Below are positions 55,903-64,000 of a stretch of 64,000 bases of DNA, piece by piece. Numbering within the stretch: position 1 is the stretch's first letter; the number at the start of each line of letters is the position of its first letter. The translations under genes were made by a program, and so were the position numbers. Source of the stretch: Streptomyces sp. TLI_053 (GTDB lineage Bacteria > Actinomycetota > Actinomycetes > Streptomycetales > Streptomycetaceae); assembly GCF_900105395.1 (NCBI RefSeq), contig NZ_LT629775.1, forward strand, positions 9,141,501 through 9,205,500, given 5' to 3'. The notes below the pieces were generated by a model. That model was not told the DNA's origin. It worked only from the letters and a program-made list of their open reading frames with translations, and ran no database searches.

Positions 55903-57993
55903 TCAGGCCCGGTACACGCCCACGTCGTACAGCGAGTACCCCCACGAGGTGGCCCGCTGCTCGCCGTGCACCCGGACGTAGCGCGCCGGGACGCCGGGGA
56001 ACCGGGCGGTGTCCAGCCCGCCGTCACCCGAGGTGGTGGACCAGACGGTCCGCCAGTCGGTGCCGTTGGTGGAGACCTCGATCCGGTACGCCCTGGCGTA
56101 GGCGCGCTCCCAGTCCAGGGTGACCCGGGAGACCAGGGTGGTGGTGGACAGGTCGAGCTGGATCCACTGGTCGTCGCTCCAGTCGCTGGCCCAGCGGCTG
56201 GACGTGCTGCCGTCGATCGCCCGGTCCGCCGCGTAGCTGACGAACGGGTTCCACTCGGTGGAGCTGGCGGAGGCGGTGGCCCCCACGCCGAGGTTGACGG
56301 CCGCCTGGTGGTGCTCCGCGGCGCCGAGGGTGGTGAGGTAGGACTCCGCGCCCCGGAACAGGTCGTCGACCACTCCCTGCCCGCCGACCTGCCGGATGTC
56401 CTCGATCCAGTCCGGCACCAGGCCGTAGTGCGCGGCCCCGTCGGTGTTGAGGTCCCAGGTGCGGCTGCCCGCGGTGGCGCGGTCGACCAGGGAGCCGCCG
56501 TCGGCGGTGCGGAACGGGTAGCGCACCGGGTTCGGGGTGTCGGCCCCGCGCGGGCCGGGCCAGCCGCCGACGCCGTTCATGTCGGTGCCGTAGCCGTACC
56601 CGACGCCGTACTTGTCGCGCAGCGCGTCGGTGCGCTTCGCCTCGGCGCTGAACGCCTCCGCGCCGTTCATGTACTGGGCGACGAAACCGCCGAGCTTGTA
56701 GACGCGCTCCATCCAGCCGAGGTCCATCCAGCTGTGCGAGGAGACGACGCCCGGGTAGGACTGCGATTCCAGGATGTCCAGGGCCCGGCCGGCGGCCTTG
56801 ACGCTCATGTGGTCGAGTTCCAGCATCATGCCGCGCCGCATCATGCCGCGCAGGGCGTACTCGCCGAGTTCGGTCAGCCCCCTGGTGTTGCACTGCGCGT
56901 CCCCGGCGTACGAGGGGACGGTGACCCCGGCGGGCAGCTGCTGCTGGATCGAGGCGGGGGTGGGTGCCAGCCCGATCGGGTTGTCGTGCTGCGGACCGGG
57001 GCAGGTCTCGGTCTGCCAGAAGGTACCGGTCGACAGGAACTGCCCGGCGTTGATCGCCGTGCCGAGCGCGCCCTCGTCGAACCGGACGCCGCACAGCGCG
57101 TTGTCGAACTTGTGGCACAGGAACATGCTGCGCACGCCGAGCCCGTACAGCTCGTCGAGGCCGCGGTCGATGTCCGCGCGGCTGCACTGGGCGATGTCCA
57201 GGACCTGCTTGCAGCCGAACGGCTCGGAGGTCTCGACGCCGAGCACCACGGCGAGTTTGCCCTGCTTGACGACCTCGCGGGCCTGCGCGCTGTCGGTGAC
57301 GATCCGGAACCAGCCCTTGCCGGGCCCGCCGTACATCTTGTCGACGTACGCCTGGAGGTCCCAGGACTTCTGGGCCTCCAGCCGGATCGCGGTCATCTCG
57401 TCGCAGCTGCGGTCCTTGAAGAAGTAGACCGAGCAGATCACGCCGTTGGTCACCAGGTCGTTGACCAGCACCCGCTCGCCGCCGCGCCAGGCGCGCTCGA
57501 TCCAGGCGTAGTAGTTCTGCTGGTGGGTCAGCGAGTCGTGGGCCGGCCAGTCCTTGAAGGTCGGCCAGCCGACCGGGTCGTGCTTGCCGTCACCGCCCTT
57601 GGTGATGAGGTCGAAGATGGCGAGGGAGCCGTCGGGGTAGTGCTCCGGACAGTCCTTGAGGGCGTCCTCGACCCCGGCCTCGGAGAAGGCCTTGCCGCAG
57701 ATGAGGCGGCCGCCGAAGCCCTCGGCGGCCATGATGTGGTCGTGGGCGTCGACGAAGCCGCGGACCTTGCCCTGGGCGTCGGTACCGGTGAAGGGCGCGC
57801 CGGTGACGCCGATCGCGGCATCGGGGGCGGGCCGGGCGACCGGGTCCCACCAGTTCGGCCCGGTGGCGCCGTGCGCCGGCGCGGCGAGGGCCGCGGCGAC
57901 CAGGGCGAGCAGCGTGGCGATCAGGGTGGCGATCCGGCGGCGGACAGGGAAGCGCTGTGCGTGGGGACGACGTGGGTGGGGGAGTCGCGTCAT
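55903..57993 (-). CDS. Secreted M19-like dipeptidase/amidohydrolase with C-terminal discoidin (F5/8-C) domain
   Basis: 696 aa. Signal peptide to about residue 43 (ends AHGA). Metal-binding FVDAHDHIMAAEGFGG begins the TIM-barrel; later RGMMRRGMMLELDHMSVKAAGRALDI and YPGVVSSHSWMD carry further His ligands as in membrane dipeptidase. The last 130 residues (NLGVGATASASSTEWNPFVSYAADRAIDGSTSSRWAS...WIQLDLSTTTLVSRVTLDWE) form a discoidin/CBM32 domain that usually binds sugars. So a secreted hydrolase tethered to a glycan. The substrate is unknown. Confidence 0.9.
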   Translation of the reverse strand: MTRLPHPRRPHAQRFPVRRRIATLIATLLALVAAALAAPAHGATGPNWWDPVARPAPDAAIGVTGAPFTGTDAQGKVRGFVDAHDHIMAAEGFGGRLICGKAFSEAGVEDALKDCPEHYPDGSLAIFDLITKGGDGKHDPVGWPTFKDWPAHDSLTHQQNYYAWIERAWRGGERVLVNDLVTNGVICSVYFFKDRSCDEMTAIRLEAQKSWDLQAYVDKMYGGPGKGWFRIVTDSAQAREVVKQGKLAVVLGVETSEPFGCKQVLDIAQCSRADIDRGLDELYGLGVRSMFLCHKFDNALCGVRFDEGALGTAINAGQFLSTGTFWQTETCPGPQHDNPIGLAPTPASIQQQLPAGVTVPSYAGDAQCNTRGLTELGEYALRGMMRRGMMLELDHMSVKAAGRALDILESQSYPGVVSSHSWMDLGWMERVYKLGGFVAQYMNGAEAFSAEAKRTDALRDKYGVGYGYGTDMNGVGGWPGPRGADTPNPVRYPFRTADGGSLVDRATAGSRTWDLNTDGAAHYGLVPDWIEDIRQVGGQGVVDDLFRGAESYLTTLGAAEHHQAAVNLGVGATASASSTEWNPFVSYAADRAIDGSTSSRWASDWSDDQWIQLDLSTTTLVSRVTLDWERAYARAYRIEVSTNGTDWRTVWSTTSGDGGLDTARFPGVPARYVRVHGEQRATSWGYSLYDVGVYRA

Positions 57994-58339
57994 GTGCACC
58001 CCAGTTCCGGGTGGCGGGCGGACGACGCGGACGACGCCAGCCCGCGGCACGGCGCGCCGCCCGGGCGGGCTGTCATGTCCTGCGTACTCGGTGGGTCGAG
58101 AATCGCCACTGTTGGATTTTTCGTCAATAGCCGTGGCACAACCCGCTCGTGCCAATACCGGCCGGGACGTGGAGCCGGCGCCGCACGCGGACCCGAGCTC
58201 GGCGCCGCACGCGGACCCGAGCTCGGCGCCGCACGCGGACCCGGCCCGGCCCCGCACGCTCACCTCACCGGGGTGATGCGGCGGGTGCCGCGAGGCGGCG
58301 AGACTGGACGCCACCGCCGAGGCGAAGGGAGCCGGCCCC
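57994..58339. other. 346-bp divergent promoter region
   Basis: Lies between the dipeptidase (minus) and the 66-aa protein (plus). The part nearest the dipeptidase is relatively AT-rich (about 58100-58165: TTGGATTTTTCGTCAATAG) and is the likely promoter zone. It then carries 24-bp tandem repeats (58177-58242). Confidence 0.45.
58177..58242. repeat. 24-bp tandem repeats, 2.75 copies
   Basis: The unit GGCGCCGCACGCGGACCC-GAGCTC repeats perfectly at 58177, 58201 and (partial) 58225, in the region between divergent genes. Confidence 0.9.
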
Positions 58340-58540
58340 ATGCGCTACGAGATCCGGGTGTCCGGCGTACTGCAGGAGACGACCCGCCGGGAGGGCTTCC
58401 CGGAGCTGGCGAGCGCGGTCGTCCCGGACCAGACGGTGCTGGTCGGCGAGGTGGTGGACGAGGCCCACCTGTACGGGCTGCTGAACCGGTTCCAGGCGCT
58501 CGGGCTGACGGTCACGGAGCTGCGCCGGCTGCCCGAGTGA
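58340..58540 (+). CDS. Small conserved protein, 66 aa
   Basis: GAAGGGAG lies upstream of the ATG. It reads MRYEIRVSGVLQETTRREGF, then PELASAVVPDQTVLVGEVVDEAHLYGLLNRFQALGLTVTELRRLPE: a ferredoxin-like beta-alpha-beta pattern with an EVVDEAHLYGLLNRFQALG helix. Composition and codon bias are convincingly coding. The pattern resembles small regulatory or oligomerising proteins; function unknown. Confidence 0.8.
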   Translation: MRYEIRVSGVLQETTRREGFPELASAVVPDQTVLVGEVVDEAHLYGLLNRFQALGLTVTELRRLPE

Positions 58541-58552
58541 GCCGCCCCGGCC

Positions 58553-58596
58553 CGGTCCGGTTCAGGGCGCGTCCCGGTCCGGCTCAGGGCGCGTCC
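58553..58596. repeat. 22-bp direct duplication at the 3' end of the LuxR gene
   Basis: CGGTCCGGTTCAGGGCGCGT-CC at 58553-58574 and again, with one change, at 58575-58596. The second copy contains the stop codon and last codons of the regulator; the first is a duplicate just beyond it. Confidence 0.8.
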
Positions 58597-61412
58597 AGCA
58601 GCCGCAGCCGGGTGGCGGTGCGCACCGCGTCCCGGCGGCTGGCCGTCCGGAGCTTGCGGTTGACGCTCTTGAGGTGCGTCTTGACGGTGTTCGGCGACAC
58701 GTACAGCTCCTCGGCGATCTCCTGGGTCGACAGCAGCCGCGCGGCGCAGAGCAGGATCTCCCGCTCCCGGCCGGTCAGCGGCTCGACCGGCGCTCCCGCG
58801 ACCGGCCCTCCCGCGACCGGCGCCGGCCCGGCGTCCGCCTTCCGCTCCGGAGCCGGGTCGCGGGCGGGCGGCCGCAGATCGGCCGGCAGCCAGCCGTGGG
58901 CGGCCGCCACCCGGGGGAGTCCGCGCAGCCGTCGGCGCACCCAGGGCGCCGACTCGCGGAACGGGCGGCACAGCCGCTCGGGCTCGGCGGCGGCGAGGGC
59001 CTCGGTCAGCAGCCGGGCGCTGTCCGGACCGTCCGGCTCGGCCTGCGCCAGCAGCAGCAGGGCCCGGGCACGGGTCGCGCCGCCCACGGCCGGGTCCTCG
59101 CGCAGGGCCCGCAGCCCGGCCAGGGTGTCCGACACGTCGAGGCCGGCCGCGAGCCGGGCCCGGGCGGCCACCACCAGGGACCCGGGCGTCCGGACCGGCA
59201 CGTCGTCCAGGGCCGCGACGGCCTCCTCCGGCCGTCCGGCGGCCAGGTGCGCTGCGCAGGCCGTGACGGCGAGGCGTTCGCGGCTCCAGTCGGAGGCGCG
59301 CTCCCCGAGCCCGTGCCGCCGGGTCTCCTCCAGCAGCCGCAGCGCGCTGTCGGGCCGGCCCCGGGCCAGCTGGAGCCCGGCCCGGACCACGGCGTTGCCG
59401 AGCGCGACCACCGGGTCCCGGCCCGGTGTGCGAGCGCCGGTCGCCCGGTTCAGCGCCGTCCGGGCCTCGGCGGGCTCGTCGCGCTCCAGGGCGACGGCGG
59501 CCAGTACGAGGTCCCGGACCTCGGTGCGGCTGTCCGGCGGCAGACTGGCCCGGTCTGCCTCCTCGTCCGCCTCGCGCACCCGGCGCTCCGCCCGCCCCGG
59601 GCTGCCGCGCAGGTGTTCGATGAGCGCCAGCCGGCACAGCGCGTCGTGGCGCAGCCGGGCGGTGGTGGGCGAGAGCGGCGCCCGCGCGGCGCGTTCGAGT
59701 GCCTGGCGGGCCTCGTCCAGGCGCCCGTGCCAGAGCAATGTGGAGCCGAGGTCGGCGGCCACCAGGGTGAGCAGCTCGGGGTGGCGCGCCAGCAGCTCGG
59801 CGGGCACCAGGTGGCCGAGCTCCTCGGCCCGGCGGGCGGCCCGGTCGGCGAGCGCGGCCGAGCCGAGCAGCCGCGCGGCGCCGGTGCGCACCAGGACGGC
59901 GGCCAGCTGGAGCGGGGTCCGCTCGGCAGGCAGCAGCGGTTCGACGTGCTCCAGGATCCGCAGCGCGCCGGCGGCCTCGTCGCGGGTGAGGTGGACGGCC
60001 GCCCGGACCAGCTCGGCGGCCGGGCTGTGCTCGGTCGGCGGCATCCGGGTGAACAGCGCGCGCAGCCGGGTCGCGTCGCGCCCGGCCAGCAGCTCGCCGA
60101 CGGCGTACTCGTCGACCAGCAGCCGCGCGGCCAGCGCCCAGTCCCCGGCCTCGGCCGCGTGGTCGAGCGCCGCCCGGTACTGCCCGTGGCCGGCGAGCCA
60201 GTGCGCGGCCTGCACCCGGAGCTCGTCGACCCGTTCCGGGGCGGCGGCGCGCAGGTGCAGGCGCAGGATCCCGGCGAACATCGGGTGCAGCCGGTACCAG
60301 CCGTCGGGCAGGGCGTCGGTGAAGGCGTTGTCGTGGTGCAGCCGCTCCAGGATCCGCCGCCCGTCGCGGCGGCCGGTGAGCGCGTCGGCGAGGTCGGGGT
60401 GGACCCGGCCCAGGATGCTGCAGCGCAGCAGCAGGTCCTGGGTCGGCGCGGGCTGGGTCCGCAGCACTTCGGCGAGCAGGAAGTCCGCCAGCGCGGCGGG
60501 ACCGGCGTCGATCCGTCCGAGGTAGTCCTCGGGGTCGTCGGCGTCCTGCGCGGCGAGGGCGAGCAGCCGGACGCCGGCGGTCCAGCCGGACAGCGCGCGG
60601 TGCACGGCCCCGACGACGGCCGGGCCGACGCGCAGCCCGTGCCGTTCCAGCACGGCGGCCGTCTCGCCGCGGTCCAGCGCGAGCTCGCCGGCCCGGATCT
60701 CGGCCAGCTCGCCCGCGGCCCGGTAGCGGTGCAGGGGCAGCAGCGGTTCGCTGCGGCCGACCAGGACGAGCCGCAGCCGGCCGGCGGTGTGCCGGACCAG
60801 GTCGTGCAGCTGTTCGGCGAGCCGCAGGTTGTCGAGGTGCTCGCACTCGTCCAGGACCAGCACCAGCGGCCGGGGGAGGCCGTTGATCCAGGCGGCGAGC
60901 CGCAGCAGCAGGGACGGCTCGACGTGCTCGGCCCGGGCGGGGGCGCCCACCTCCGCCGGCAGTCCGCCGACCCCGGTCTGCAGGGCCTCGCGGACATAGG
61001 CCCAGAAGGTGCCGGGCTGGTTGTCGCTCGGCTCCAGGGTGAGCCAGCCCACCGGGCCGGGGAGGCGGCCGCGGGCCAGCCAGTCGGCGACCAGCAGCGT
61101 TTTGCCGGCCCCGGCCGGGCCGTTGACCAGGGTCACCGGGCGGAGCGCGGCCGCGTCGAGGCGGCCGAGCAGGCGGTCGCGGTGCAGGAAGGCGGCGGCG
61201 GGCGGGTGGGGCGGCCGGACCCGGGTGGCGAGCATCGGGTCGCCGTTGGGCAGCCGGGCCGGGGCGGGCGGGGCCGCGACCTCCGGGAGGGCGTCCGCCG
61301 AGGGGACGGGGTCCGCCGAGGGGACGGGGGCGGCGGGCGCGAGGGCGAGTACCGGTGGGGAGGCGTGCCCGGTCCGGGAGAGCGGTTCGGGTGCTGCGCG
61401 GGTGTACGGCAT
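58584..61412 (-). CDS. MalT-like LuxR-family regulator with NB-ARC-type ATPase
   Basis: 942 aa from MPYTRAAPEP. ATPase: Walker A LVNGPAGAGKTLLVADW, Walker B LVLVLDECEHLDN, then winged-helix and many TPR-like helices, and a C-terminal LuxR HTH (LTGREREILLCAARLLSTQEIAEELYVSPNTVKTHLKSVNRKL). Architecture matches MalT/AcoK-type STAND activators, in which an inducer and ATP drive oligomerisation. The target is unknown. The first 60 residues are a disordered Pro/Ala-rich stretch. Confidence 0.93.
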   Translation of the reverse strand: MPYTRAAPEPLSRTGHASPPVLALAPAAPVPSADPVPSADALPEVAAPPAPARLPNGDPMLATRVRPPHPPAAAFLHRDRLLGRLDAAALRPVTLVNGPAGAGKTLLVADWLARGRLPGPVGWLTLEPSDNQPGTFWAYVREALQTGVGGLPAEVGAPARAEHVEPSLLLRLAAWINGLPRPLVLVLDECEHLDNLRLAEQLHDLVRHTAGRLRLVLVGRSEPLLPLHRYRAAGELAEIRAGELALDRGETAAVLERHGLRVGPAVVGAVHRALSGWTAGVRLLALAAQDADDPEDYLGRIDAGPAALADFLLAEVLRTQPAPTQDLLLRCSILGRVHPDLADALTGRRDGRRILERLHHDNAFTDALPDGWYRLHPMFAGILRLHLRAAAPERVDELRVQAAHWLAGHGQYRAALDHAAEAGDWALAARLLVDEYAVGELLAGRDATRLRALFTRMPPTEHSPAAELVRAAVHLTRDEAAGALRILEHVEPLLPAERTPLQLAAVLVRTGAARLLGSAALADRAARRAEELGHLVPAELLARHPELLTLVAADLGSTLLWHGRLDEARQALERAARAPLSPTTARLRHDALCRLALIEHLRGSPGRAERRVREADEEADRASLPPDSRTEVRDLVLAAVALERDEPAEARTALNRATGARTPGRDPVVALGNAVVRAGLQLARGRPDSALRLLEETRRHGLGERASDWSRERLAVTACAAHLAAGRPEEAVAALDDVPVRTPGSLVVAARARLAAGLDVSDTLAGLRALREDPAVGGATRARALLLLAQAEPDGPDSARLLTEALAAAEPERLCRPFRESAPWVRRRLRGLPRVAAAHGWLPADLRPPARDPAPERKADAGPAPVAGGPVAGAPVEPLTGREREILLCAARLLSTQEIAEELYVSPNTVKTHLKSVNRKLRTASRRDAVRTATRLRLLDAP

Positions 61413-61721
61413 GGGGCCACCGCCTGGTGGTTCCGCCCCCGGAAGGGCACGTCCGGGCGTGATGCGGGACGCGGTCCCCCGGCGACGGGCGCCGCCGGAC
61501 CGCCGGGGGGAACGTCCCTTCGACCGTAGTACGGCCCCGAGGCCGGGTGCCATCCGAGCCGCGTGCCGACCCGGGCCGAGCCGCGTGCCGACCCGGGCCG
61601 GGCAGGTCGGCACCGGTGCCCCGCCCGCCGGCCGGCCGGAGGTGGCCGGGCGGGCGGGGAGCGGCGAGGATCGCGGCAAGGACTCGGTGAGCCGGCCGAG
61701 CACAGCCCCCAGGAGGCCGCC
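61413..61721. other. 309-bp divergent promoter region with repeats
   Basis: Between the LuxR regulator (minus) and the small membrane protein (plus). Contains a perfect 22-bp tandem duplication (61556-61599) and a hairpin GTGCCGACC/GGTCGGCAC near 61584-61613. No clear -35/-10. Confidence 0.45.
61556..61599. repeat. 22-bp perfect tandem duplication
   Basis: GAGCCGCGTGCC-GACCCGGGCC occurs twice head to tail. The GTGCCGACC within each copy can pair with GGTCGGCAC downstream, giving two alternative hairpins. Confidence 0.85.
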
Positions 61722-62255
61722 GTGAGCGACCCCGGACCGGCACCCCGTCGCCGCGCCCCCGGCCCGCCGGGACCGGGCGCGGCCGCACCGGAGAAGCGGA
61801 CCGACTACGCGGGCGCGGTCTACGGCTCGATGCTGGCGGCCTCGGTGATCGCCGCGTCCAGCGCGCAGGAGTCGCACCCGAGGCTGTCGCTCGTCCTGCT
61901 GCTGGTCATCACCGGGCTGGTCTTCTGGGCCGCCCATGTCTACGCGCACGTCGCCGGCCAGCGGGAGGCGGGGAAGGACGTGACGTTCCGCCAGGTGCGC
62001 CGGGTGGGCCGGCACGAGTGGCCGATCGTCGAGGCGGCGGCGCTGCCGGCGCTGGCGGTCCTGGTCAGCCCGTGGCTGGGCGCGGGGGAGAACGCCTGGC
62101 TCGCGCTGGCGGTCGCGGTCTCCCAGCAGGTGGCCTGGGCCGCCCTGGGCGCCCACCGGGCCGGCGCCCGACCGCGCCAGGTCGTCGCCGAGGGCGCCGT
62201 CAGCCTGGTCCTGGGACTGGTCATCGTCGCGGCCAAGGTCGTCGTCGGCCACTGA
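61722..62255 (+). CDS. Small integral membrane protein
   Basis: 177 aa. AGGAGG lies 5 nt before the GTG of MSDPGPAPRR. A short disordered leader is followed by four membrane helices: YAGAVYGSMLAASVIAAS, LSLVLLLVITGLVFWAAHVYAHVAG, PIVEAAALPALAVLVSPWLGAG and LVLGLVIVAAKVVVG, with a charged loop GQREAGKDVTFRQVRRVGRHEW. The pattern recurs in actinobacterial proteins of unknown function. Confidence 0.88.
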   Translation: MSDPGPAPRRRAPGPPGPGAAAPEKRTDYAGAVYGSMLAASVIAASSAQESHPRLSLVLLLVITGLVFWAAHVYAHVAGQREAGKDVTFRQVRRVGRHEWPIVEAAALPALAVLVSPWLGAGENAWLALAVAVSQQVAWAALGAHRAGARPRQVVAEGAVSLVLGLVIVAAKVVVGH

Positions 62256-62351
62256 CCGGCGCCACCGGGGCAGGGCGGTCCCGTCACCCGTTCGGCGGGA
62301 CGGCCGGGCGCTCGTCCGCACCTGCGTTCCCGCGCCCGTTCAGCCGCTCGC

Positions 62352-63947
62352 TCACGTGCCCGTTCGCGGGCCCGGGCGGGTGCCGGGCAGGCGGCCGGTG
62401 AACAGCAGCGCGCCGGCCGTGATGCAGGAGCAGGCGAGCACGGCGGCCTTGAGACCGTCGATCTGCGCGTCCTGGTAGCTCTCCACCACGGCCGCCGCCT
62501 CCGCCGGCGGCACGTCCGGACGCGCCGCCAGCGCGGCGGCCACCTGGTCGGCCGGGACGAAGGACAGGCCGGCCTCCACGTGCACGGCGGTCTGCTGCGC
62601 GACGGCCCCCGAGACCCGGGGGTCGCTCTCGATCTGGCTGGTCACGGAGGTCGCGAGGGCGCCGATCAGGATCGCCCCGATCAGCGCCGTGCCGAGCGAG
62701 GAACCGAGGTTCTGCGAGGTGTACTGCAGTCCGCCGGCCTCGCTGCGCTCCTCCGGCAACACGCTGGACTGCACCGTGTTTCCGAGCTGCGAGGCGAGCA
62801 TCCCCATCCCGACGCCGAGCAGGGCCATCGCCCCGGCGAAGGAGGCGCCGTGCAGGTCCGGTCCGATGGCCGTGATCAGCCACAGCGTGGCGGCGAGCAG
62901 GACCAGCAGACCCGCCCTGGCGATGGTGCGGGGCGAGGCGAAGCGCAGCAGCAGGGTGCCCGACATCGAGGCGCCGAGCATCGTCACGGACACCGGCAGC
63001 AGCCGGAGGCCGGTCTCGAAGGCGTTCAGGCCCTGCACGACCTGGAGGTAGAGCGGGATGACGAAGAACAGGCCCAGCAGGACGGTGTTCTGGTTGAACA
63101 GGGTGATCAGCCCCGAACGCAGCGTCCGGTTGCCGAACAGGTCGAGCGAGACCAGGGGCGTGCGGCCCCGGCTCTCGCGCCGGCGTTCGTGGACGCAGAA
63201 CGCATAGGTGAGAGCGGCGCCGAGGGCGACGAGGAACAGGGTCGGCGCGAAGCCGAGCACGGTGAACGGCGGGTTGCGCGGCTGGACCCAGCCCCAGGTG
63301 CCGCTCTGCAGTACGGCCAGCACCATCAGGGCCAGGCCGGTCGCGGACAGCACGACGCCGAGCAGGTCCAGCCGGGGCGGGTCGGTCGGCCGGGGCTGCG
63401 CCGGTATCCAGCGCATCAGCAGCAGGATCGTCACGACCAGCACCACTTCGCCGGCGAACACCAGCCGCCAGGTCAGATAGGTGGTCACCCAGCCGCCGAG
63501 AAGCGGGCCCACCGCGATGCCCGCGCCCGCCAGGCCGCCGATCACGCCGTAGGCGACGGCCCGGTCGCGGCCGGAGTAGGAGCCGGCCACCAGGGCGGCG
63601 AGCGCGGGCAGCACCAGGGCCGCCCCCAGGCCCTCGATGACCGACCAGCCGAGGGCGAGCACTCCGACCGTGGGCGCCACCGCGGTCAGCCCCGAGCCGA
63701 CCGCGTACACGGCCAGGCCGATCACGAAGACCCGGCGGCGCCCGTACATGTCGCCGATCTTGCCGCCGGTCAGCATGAAGGCCGCCATCACCAGGGTGTA
63801 CAGGGTGATGACGGCCTGGATGGCGGTCACCTCGGTGTCGAAGTCCTCGACCAGCTGGCTGATCGAGACGTTCATCACCGAGGCGTCCAGCACCATCAGG
63901 AACTGGGCGGTGCCGAGGACGACGAGGGGCTTCCAGCGGTTCGCCAT
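62352..63947 (-). CDS. MFS transporter, DHA2 family (QacA/EmrB-like, 14 helices)
   Basis: 531 aa. MANRWKPLVVLGTAQFLMVLDASVMNVSISQLV (motif D1-like) is followed by GGKIGDMYGRRRVFVIGLAVYAVGSG (motif A) and GPLLGGWVTTYLTWRLVF (motif C). Fourteen helices, with a long periplasmic loop before the last. Exports drugs or lipophilic compounds. The start lies 2 nt after the stop of the SHOCT gene, so both are co-transcribed and probably translationally coupled. Confidence 0.95.
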   Translation of the reverse strand: MANRWKPLVVLGTAQFLMVLDASVMNVSISQLVEDFDTEVTAIQAVITLYTLVMAAFMLTGGKIGDMYGRRRVFVIGLAVYAVGSGLTAVAPTVGVLALGWSVIEGLGAALVLPALAALVAGSYSGRDRAVAYGVIGGLAGAGIAVGPLLGGWVTTYLTWRLVFAGEVVLVVTILLLMRWIPAQPRPTDPPRLDLLGVVLSATGLALMVLAVLQSGTWGWVQPRNPPFTVLGFAPTLFLVALGAALTYAFCVHERRRESRGRTPLVSLDLFGNRTLRSGLITLFNQNTVLLGLFFVIPLYLQVVQGLNAFETGLRLLPVSVTMLGASMSGTLLLRFASPRTIARAGLLVLLAATLWLITAIGPDLHGASFAGAMALLGVGMGMLASQLGNTVQSSVLPEERSEAGGLQYTSQNLGSSLGTALIGAILIGALATSVTSQIESDPRVSGAVAQQTAVHVEAGLSFVPADQVAAALAARPDVPPAEAAAVVESYQDAQIDGLKAAVLACSCITAGALLFTGRLPGTRPGPRTGT

Positions 63948-63949
63948 GG

Positions 63950-64000
63950 TCAGCTGCCGAGGATCCGGGCCTTCTGCGCAGCGAACTCCTCCTCGGTGAG
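63950..64000 (-). CDS. C-terminal end of a SHOCT-domain protein (partial)
   Basis: The last 16 codons and stop are visible: LTEEEFAAQKARILGS. L-T-E-E-E-F-x-x-x-K-x-x-I/L-L is the closing motif of the SHOCT domain, a short oligomerisation module common in streptomycetes, often beside membrane proteins. The rest lies outside the window. It is immediately upstream of the DHA2 efflux gene. Confidence 0.85.
   Translation of the reverse strand, partial: LTEEEFAAQKARILGS

Noticed and set aside
55708..60525. Very long open frame on the plus strand (1605 codons)
   Set aside because: It runs antisense to the dipeptidase and LuxR genes. Its residues are Arg/Gly/Ala/Pro-rich noise with no motifs; long antisense frames are expected at this GC content.

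Overview
The window is chromosomal DNA from a high-GC actinomycete, almost certainly a streptomycete (Streptomyces or Kitasatospora). The evidence is extreme third-position GC, frequent GTG/TTG starts, GC-rich hairpin terminators without long T-runs, a conservon (cvn) operon, two giant LuxR-type ATPase regulators, a chitin-active LPMO with a DasR-like operator, and many Sec-secreted hydrolases. No rRNA, tRNA, CRISPR array or prophage was seen. Gene functions are recognised from sequence motifs and memory of the families; no database search was run.

Layout. 1-3273: conservon operon cvnA-B-C-D, read leftwards, with the start of a P450-like cvnE running off the left edge. 3777-7062: small enzymes, an SDR and a secreted protein. 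7141-11611: regulatory island with a large LAL regulator, a catalytically dead serine-recombinase-like protein, a 60-aa ORF, a startless conserved reading frame, and two copies of a 23-bp motif. 11847-14561: unknown and secreted proteins, including a ricin-type lectin. 14699-17147: MarR regulator and a divergent haloalkane-dehalogenase-like gene split by a clean 865-bp IS5-family element. 17161-22821: LPMO, cold-shock protein, membrane protein, SDR/LysR pair, glycosyltransferase. 23041-28789: xanthine-dehydrogenase-type molybdoenzyme operon with a PucR regulator (purine catabolism). 28917-36420: NTPase-like protein plus membrane-anchored periplasmic-binding-like protein, then a two-component system and a secreted tripeptidyl-aminopeptidase-like hydrolase. 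36588-40362: two-domain secreted serine protease, polysaccharide deacetylase and an arginase-fold protein with altered metal ligands. 40628-47869: AraC/monooxygenase operon, proline iminopeptidase pseudogene, old-yellow-enzyme reductase, MDR reductase with MerR, a 60-bp minisatellite, lipase and lipoprotein. 48021-54051: redox and hydrolase genes with several clear operators, and a MarR-MFS-HbpS-like cluster. 54142-58540: ECF sigma factor with its DGPF partner, secreted dipeptidase with a discoidin domain, small protein. 58584-64000: MalT-like LuxR regulator, small membrane protein, DHA2 efflux pump and the tail of a SHOCT-domain gene.

The genes mostly form small self-contained regulator-plus-enzyme units. 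The parts that standard annotation explains least are: the paired 28917/31113 genes (degenerate P-loop protein plus orphan binding protein); the 23-bp motif linking the LAL locus genes; the arginase-like protein lacking its metal-binding histidines; the protease with two complete catalytic triads; and several strong operator-like dyads, one of them in a convergent intergenic gap where no promoter is expected.
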